From an uncultured bacterium (GTDB lineage Bacteria > Bacillota > Clostridia > Lachnospirales > Lachnospiraceae), in contig CAMUHA010000138.1 in NCBI GenBank assembly GCA_947088515.1, positions 1-9,222 of the forward strand: a stretch of 9,222 nucleotides of DNA. The letters are read 5' to 3'. The notes beneath the pieces were generated by a model that saw only the letters and a list, made by a program, of their open reading frames with translations, had not been told where the DNA came from and searched no databases. The position numbers and the translations under genes are program-made. Shown piece by piece: positions 6,395 to 9,222 of this stretch. Position 1 is the stretch's first letter; every line of letters starts with the position of its first letter.

Positions 6395-7738
6395 TTACAG
6401 AGCATATCTTTGAAGAATCTGGGTAAGACACCAGGAAAAGTCAATAGCAGGCACATCATTGGAAGTGACAATATGCTCTATTTTGTACACCTCACCGTCA
6501 ACCAGATATTTAACAGACCCCACCTGTGTTCCTGCGCTGACAGGGGCAGTGAGCTGTTCTGCTACCTGACAGTCAACCTGTATTTCTTCCCCTTTTTTCA
6601 AAAGCAGTCCATACTCATCCAGAGATATGGAATTATTTGCAGTATCATTTTTGACAGGAGAATTGTGACTGTCCGAAGTATTTTCCAATTCACGCACAAT
6701 CTTAATATCTGTATAAGCATCTGTGTCTAGTTCATCTACCTGTCCGTTTATGACTCTGACAGGCTTTAAACGGCTTTCATCATAAGCGGCTTCTGCCAGT
6801 GTATGGTATTCAAAATTTTCAAGTCCGTAGTTCATAAGCGTTTTTGTATCGCTCCATTTGTAAGTTTTGTTGTTAGGCCAGCCGCAGGCTAAGAGGGCCA
6901 CAACAAAGGTCCGGTTATCCTGACGGAGAGAACCTACATAGCAATAGCCGGCTGTTCCGGTAAAACCCGTTTTCCCGGAAAGAGCGCCTTCCATCATGGA
7001 AAGAAAAGCGTTGTGGTTGTTGCAGCTGAAAGTGCGTCCGCTTGGTATAAAACTCCCATCTTTCTCCTTGTAACTGCCAAAGGAATAAGAAGAGGTGCGG
7101 GTAATTTCAAGAAATTCTTCTTTTTTGGGGGAATCCATAATACAATAAGACATAATTTTTGCAAGGTCAGCGGCAGTGGTGGAGTGGGCCTTTACAGTTC
7201 CATCTTCACTGGAGGCAGTGGCGTCAAGGCCGTTAGGTGTGATAAAAAAAGTATCAAAGCAGCCAATATCCCTTGCTTTCTGGTTCATCATATCTGCAAA
7301 ACGTTCTGTGCTCCCGGCGATATGCTCCGCAATTACTACAGCGGAATCGTTATGGGATTCCAGCATCAGGGAATAGAGAAGGTCTTTAAGCTTATAATAT
7401 TCGCCATTGTTTACATAAAGCTTTACTTTAGGCATGCTTGCGGCGTAGGAAGAAGCGCAGGCATAATCTTCCATATTCCCATATTCCAGAGCAAGAATAC
7501 ATGTCATAATTTTGGTGGTGCTTGCCATTGGAAGAATTTCCTGCCCGTTTTTTTCATATAAAATACGCCCGGACCCAGCGTCCATTAATACAGCTGACTG
7601 GGCGTACAGCTTTATGTCGGTATTATTTTCTTCTTCCGCATAAACTTTTGTAAGGAACAGGAAGACTGGAAGGAAAATAAGCATAAGGGAAAGTAAGAAC
7701 TTAAGCGGCAGAGTAAGTGAAATTTTTGTATGCTTCAT
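6395..7738 (-). CDS. D-alanyl-D-alanine carboxypeptidase (second copy, possibly DacB-like)
   Basis: Secreted low-molecular-weight penicillin-binding protein that trims D-Ala from stem peptides. With the ATG at 7738 the product has 447 residues: a signal peptide with a long hydrophobic core (about 11-30, cleavage likely after VYA at 34), then STTK with nucleophile S73 and K76, SHN (128-130) and KTG (256-258). The C-terminal domain is longer than in the 2027-3193 paralogue and carries a polar Asn/Asp/Ser-rich insertion (around NTSDSHNSPVKNDTANN). The end (FSWCLTQILQRYAL) may be an amphipathic membrane helix. The frame also opens at TTG 7765, but neither start has a strong Shine-Dalgarno, and the sporulation-type promoter candidate would begin transcription near 7762. 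In Bacillus subtilis scpA-scpB is followed by dacB, a sigma-E cortex carboxypeptidase; here the neighbour is inverted. Orthology to DacB is an inference. Confidence 0.92.
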   Translation of the reverse strand: MKHTKISLTLPLKFLLSLMLIFLPVFLFLTKVYAEEENNTDIKLYAQSAVLMDAGSGRILYEKNGQEILPMASTTKIMTCILALEYGNMEDYACASSYAASMPKVKLYVNNGEYYKLKDLLYSLMLESHNDSAVVIAEHIAGSTERFADMMNQKARDIGCFDTFFITPNGLDATASSEDGTVKAHSTTAADLAKIMSYCIMDSPKKEEFLEITRTSSYSFGSYKEKDGSFIPSGRTFSCNNHNAFLSMMEGALSGKTGFTGTAGYCYVGSLRQDNRTFVVALLACGWPNNKTYKWSDTKTLMNYGLENFEYHTLAEAAYDESRLKPVRVINGQVDELDTDAYTDIKIVRELENTSDSHNSPVKNDTANNSISLDEYGLLLKKGEEIQVDCQVAEQLTAPVSAGTQVGSVKYLVDGEVYKIEHIVTSNDVPAIDFSWCLTQILQRYAL

Positions 7739-7768
7739 AATGTTCGTCCGGATAGGTAGCTTCAATTA

Positions 7769-7798
7769 TTTATATGTGAATGGAAGGGAAAAATATAC
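7769..7798 (-). promoter_or_regulatory. Candidate sigma-E-like sporulation promoter of the - strand carboxypeptidase
   Basis: Read on the - strand, GTATATT (7798-7792) lies 15 bases before CATATAAA (7776-7769). The Bacillus sigma-E consensus is about KMATATT, 14-15 bases, CATACAMT, so the -35 element fits well and six of eight -10 positions match. No good housekeeping promoter was found in this gap on the - strand. The predicted start near 7762 leaves a leader of about 24 bases to the ATG at 7738. Confidence 0.35.
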
Positions 7799-7847
7799 AC
7801 GGTAAAAGCATGAAAGTATTTTACAGTCCAATTCAGCAGAGATACTA

Positions 7848-7875
7848 TTGAAAAAAAGGTATTTTTTAGTATAAT
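7848..7875 (+). promoter_or_regulatory. Sigma-A-type promoter of the asparaginase-like gene
   Basis: TTGAAA (7848-7853), 16 bases, then TATAAT (7870-7875). Transcription should start near 7882, about 38 bases before the ATG at 7920. It points away from the carboxypeptidase gene, with which it shares a 181-base divergent region. Confidence 0.7.
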
Positions 7876-7919
7876 GATAAGTATTCAATGTCTGAGAAAA
7901 TAAAAATATGGGAGGGCAT

Positions 7920-8969
7920 ATGAAAAAAATTCTGGTTGTTTTAACAGGTGGAACCATAGGAAGCAGAGTAGAAGGAAAAAGCATTGATGTGACAGGAACA
8001 TCTGTTTATCATCTGATGGATTTGTACGAAAAAGTTTATGGGGGAATTGAGGAGTTTGAAGTGATAAATCCGTTATCTGTTTTAAGTGAAAATATGGATT
8101 TGACTATATGGACTTCGCTTTGCCAGGTGATGTGGAATATTGCTTATGAAGATTATGCAGGAGTTATTGTAACTCATGGGTCTGACACACTGTCCTATAC
8201 TTCAGCTCTTTTAGGAATGCTGTTGTCCCACGTGTCGGTTCCGGTGGCTCTCACTGCCTCAAATTATCCTCTTGGGGAAAAGGGCAGCAATGGACTTATC
8301 AATTTCAGAAGCGCGGTGGAACTAATCCATACCCGGCTTTTAAAAGGTGTATTTACAGTGTACCAGAATGAATGCGGGGACAACAATGTTTATCTGGCAA
8401 CAAGAATTATGGAAGCGGACCCTTACAGGGATAGGTTTGGCAGCTTTGGCGGCGCTGCGTTTGGAAAAATGAAAGAAGGCGTGTTTGAACATATTTGCAG
8501 TCCCATAAATCCAACCATTGGCCAGGTGAACGAAAATCGTAATCCCATTGCCAGGAGTTGCCCTGAATTTAACAAACAGGTCCTTTTGATACGTCCTTAT
8601 CCGGGACTTGACTATCGGTTTATTGACTTAAATGCCAAGCCTTCTGCAGTGCTTCACTACCTTTACCATTCGGCAACTGCCTGTACAGTTGGAGAGGGCA
8701 GTTCGCTTCCTGCCTTTATCGAACGTTGCAATGTGGAACAAATTCCTGTTTATACTGCCTCCAATAAAAATGCCCAGGGCAGAAACTATGTAACAGCAGG
8801 AGCGGTTCTGGAAAAAGGAGCAATTCCCATGTATAACATTTCTCCAGAGGCAGCTTATGCAAAGCTGCTCCTTTTATACAACATTGGTGAAGATATAGAA
8901 AAGAAGATTGACGAAACCATTTTTTTTGAAAATCTTCCTGTATTTCATGGGCAGGACTCTGCCCAATAA
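7920..8969 (+). CDS. Asparaginase/glutaminase-family protein (divergent active site)
   Basis: A 349-residue homologue of L-asparaginases, which hydrolyse asparagine to aspartate and ammonia. No signal peptide is present, so it should be cytoplasmic. The N-terminal block LTGGTIGS (8-15) supplies the first catalytic Thr (T12), SENMDLTIW (56-64) matches the substrate-binding region, and VTHGSDTLSYTSALLG (84-99) is the second signature. The usual HGTDT is HGSDT here (H86-T90), Ser replacing the catalytic Thr conservatively. The third catalytic residue, a Lys after the Arg of the following strand, seems to be Glu (TRIME, 161-165). Amidohydrolase activity on Asn is therefore uncertain and another amide substrate is possible. 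Start ATG 7920 follows GGAGG (7911-7915) at four bases; ATG 7908 would overlap that site. Own promoter upstream; no clear terminator downstream apart from a 7-bp hairpin at 8948-8965 without a U-tract. Confidence 0.85.
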   Translation: MKKILVVLTGGTIGSRVEGKSIDVTGTSVYHLMDLYEKVYGGIEEFEVINPLSVLSENMDLTIWTSLCQVMWNIAYEDYAGVIVTHGSDTLSYTSALLGMLLSHVSVPVALTASNYPLGEKGSNGLINFRSAVELIHTRLLKGVFTVYQNECGDNNVYLATRIMEADPYRDRFGSFGGAAFGKMKEGVFEHICSPINPTIGQVNENRNPIARSCPEFNKQVLLIRPYPGLDYRFIDLNAKPSAVLHYLYHSATACTVGEGSSLPAFIERCNVEQIPVYTASNKNAQGRNYVTAGAVLEKGAIPMYNISPEAAYAKLLLLYNIGEDIEKKIDETIFFENLPVFHGQDSAQ

Positions 8970-9000
8970 AGATTGTTGCGTATGTTTTCATCAGACTTTG

Positions 9001-9027
9001 GTAAAAATGGCGTAAAAAAATGTAAAA
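9001..9027 (+). promoter_or_regulatory. Phased A-tracts upstream of the carboxyltransferase promoter
   Basis: GTAAAA occurs at 9001, 9012 and 9022, that is every 10-11 bases, about one helical turn. Phased A-tracts bend DNA, and the last lies about 24 bases before the -35 box at 9051. It could act as an UP-like activating region. GTAAA (9022-9026) and TTTAC (9036-9040) also form a short inverted repeat. Confidence 0.3.
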
Positions 9028-9050
9028 TTGCAAACTTTACCCTATGCGAT

Positions 9051-9079
9051 TTGTCACATTTGTGGTATACTGCTATAGA
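9051..9079 (+). promoter_or_regulatory. Sigma-A-type promoter of the carboxyltransferase gene
   Basis: TTGTCA (9051-9056), 17 bases, then TATAGA (9074-9079). Predicted start is near 9086, giving a leader of about 66 bases. The leader opens with a hairpin, GGGATA (9089-9094) and TGTCCC (9099-9104) around CTTG, and later has a run of nine T (9120-9128) before the ribosome binding site. Confidence 0.6.
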
Positions 9080-9151
9080 CAAATTATGGGGATACTTGTG
9101 TCCCTGTGAATAAAGTTAATTTTTTTTTAATATAAAATGGAGGGCTGAATA

Positions 9152-9222
9152 ATGAGTACTACTTCACAGGCGAGTCAAAGAATAACAGCTTTACTCGATG
9201 AAAACAGTTTCGTTGAAATTGG
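9152..9222 (+). CDS. Carboxyltransferase subunit, N-terminal fragment (cut by window edge)
   Basis: Only the first 23 codons are present: MSTTSQASQRITALLDENSF followed by VEI. The block RITALLDENSFVEI is the opening I associate with the carboxyltransferase (MmdA/PccB/AccD-like) proteins of Clostridia, which move a carboxyl group between biotin and an acyl-CoA or act in sodium-pumping decarboxylases. The substrate cannot be told from this fragment. ATG 9152 follows GGAGGG (9139-9144) at seven bases, and a promoter lies about 75 bases upstream, so this is probably the first gene of its operon. Confidence 0.7.
   Translation, partial: MSTTSQASQRITALLDENSFVEI

Noticed and set aside
7013..7561. 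182-codon + strand frame opposite the second carboxypeptidase
   Set aside because: It is antisense to the coding region around STTK, SHN and KTG, with no promoter or ribosome binding site of its own.
8948..8965. 7-bp hairpin (TGGGCAG/CTGCCCA) as terminator of the asparaginase-like gene
   Set aside because: It lies inside the coding end and is not followed by a U-tract, so termination there is not supported.
9051..9071. TTGTCA with TATACT as a promoter
   Set aside because: The spacing is only nine bases. TATAGA at 9074-9079 gives the proper 17.

Overview
The window is an ordinary, gene-dense core-genome segment of a low-to-mid GC Firmicute, most probably a Lachnospiraceae-type Clostridia (Clostridium cluster XIVa). 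This rests on the 58-residue S21 protein, the strong purine-rich ribosome binding sites, frequent TTG/GTG starts, the paired D-Ala-D-Ala carboxypeptidase genes, the scpA-scpB pair and the start of a biotin-type carboxyltransferase gene. The taxonomic call is made from recognition of protein families, not from a search.

Layout. The + strand opens inside alaS (C-terminal third, to 892). A strong promoter and structured leader (936-1050) then drive rpsU (1062-1238), which ends in a long hairpin terminator. An integral membrane protein of the 'putative ABC transporter type IV' (CmpB-like) family follows (1361-1954). Next come a secreted D,D-carboxypeptidase (2027-3193), a membrane-anchored metallophosphoesterase (3281-4174), deoC (4231-4866), scpA (4932-5678) and scpB (5770-6339), all + strand with gaps of 56-91 bases. 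A second D,D-carboxypeptidase lies on the - strand (7738-6395), convergent with scpB. A divergent asparaginase-like gene (7920-8969) follows, and the window ends 71 bases into a carboxyltransferase gene (9152 onward). No stretch above 300 bases lacks a gene. No tRNA, rRNA, CRISPR, insertion sequence or phage gene was seen.

How the genes work together. alaS and rpsU serve translation. The two carboxypeptidases trim peptidoglycan stem peptides. ScpA and ScpB are the kleisin and the winged-helix partner of the SMC condensin complex. deoC breaks down deoxyribose 5-phosphate. The asparaginase-like protein and the carboxyltransferase suggest amino-acid or acyl-CoA metabolism but do not form an evident pathway here.

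I found no convincing new multi-gene system. The points worth a second look are: a 58-base hairpin between scpA and scpB; a 15-base sequence shared exactly by the deoC and scpB ribosome-binding regions; a perfect 14-base palindrome at the predicted 5' end of the rpsU mRNA; a sigma-E-like sporulation promoter candidate ahead of the second carboxypeptidase; and an asparaginase homologue that appears to lack the family's catalytic lysine.
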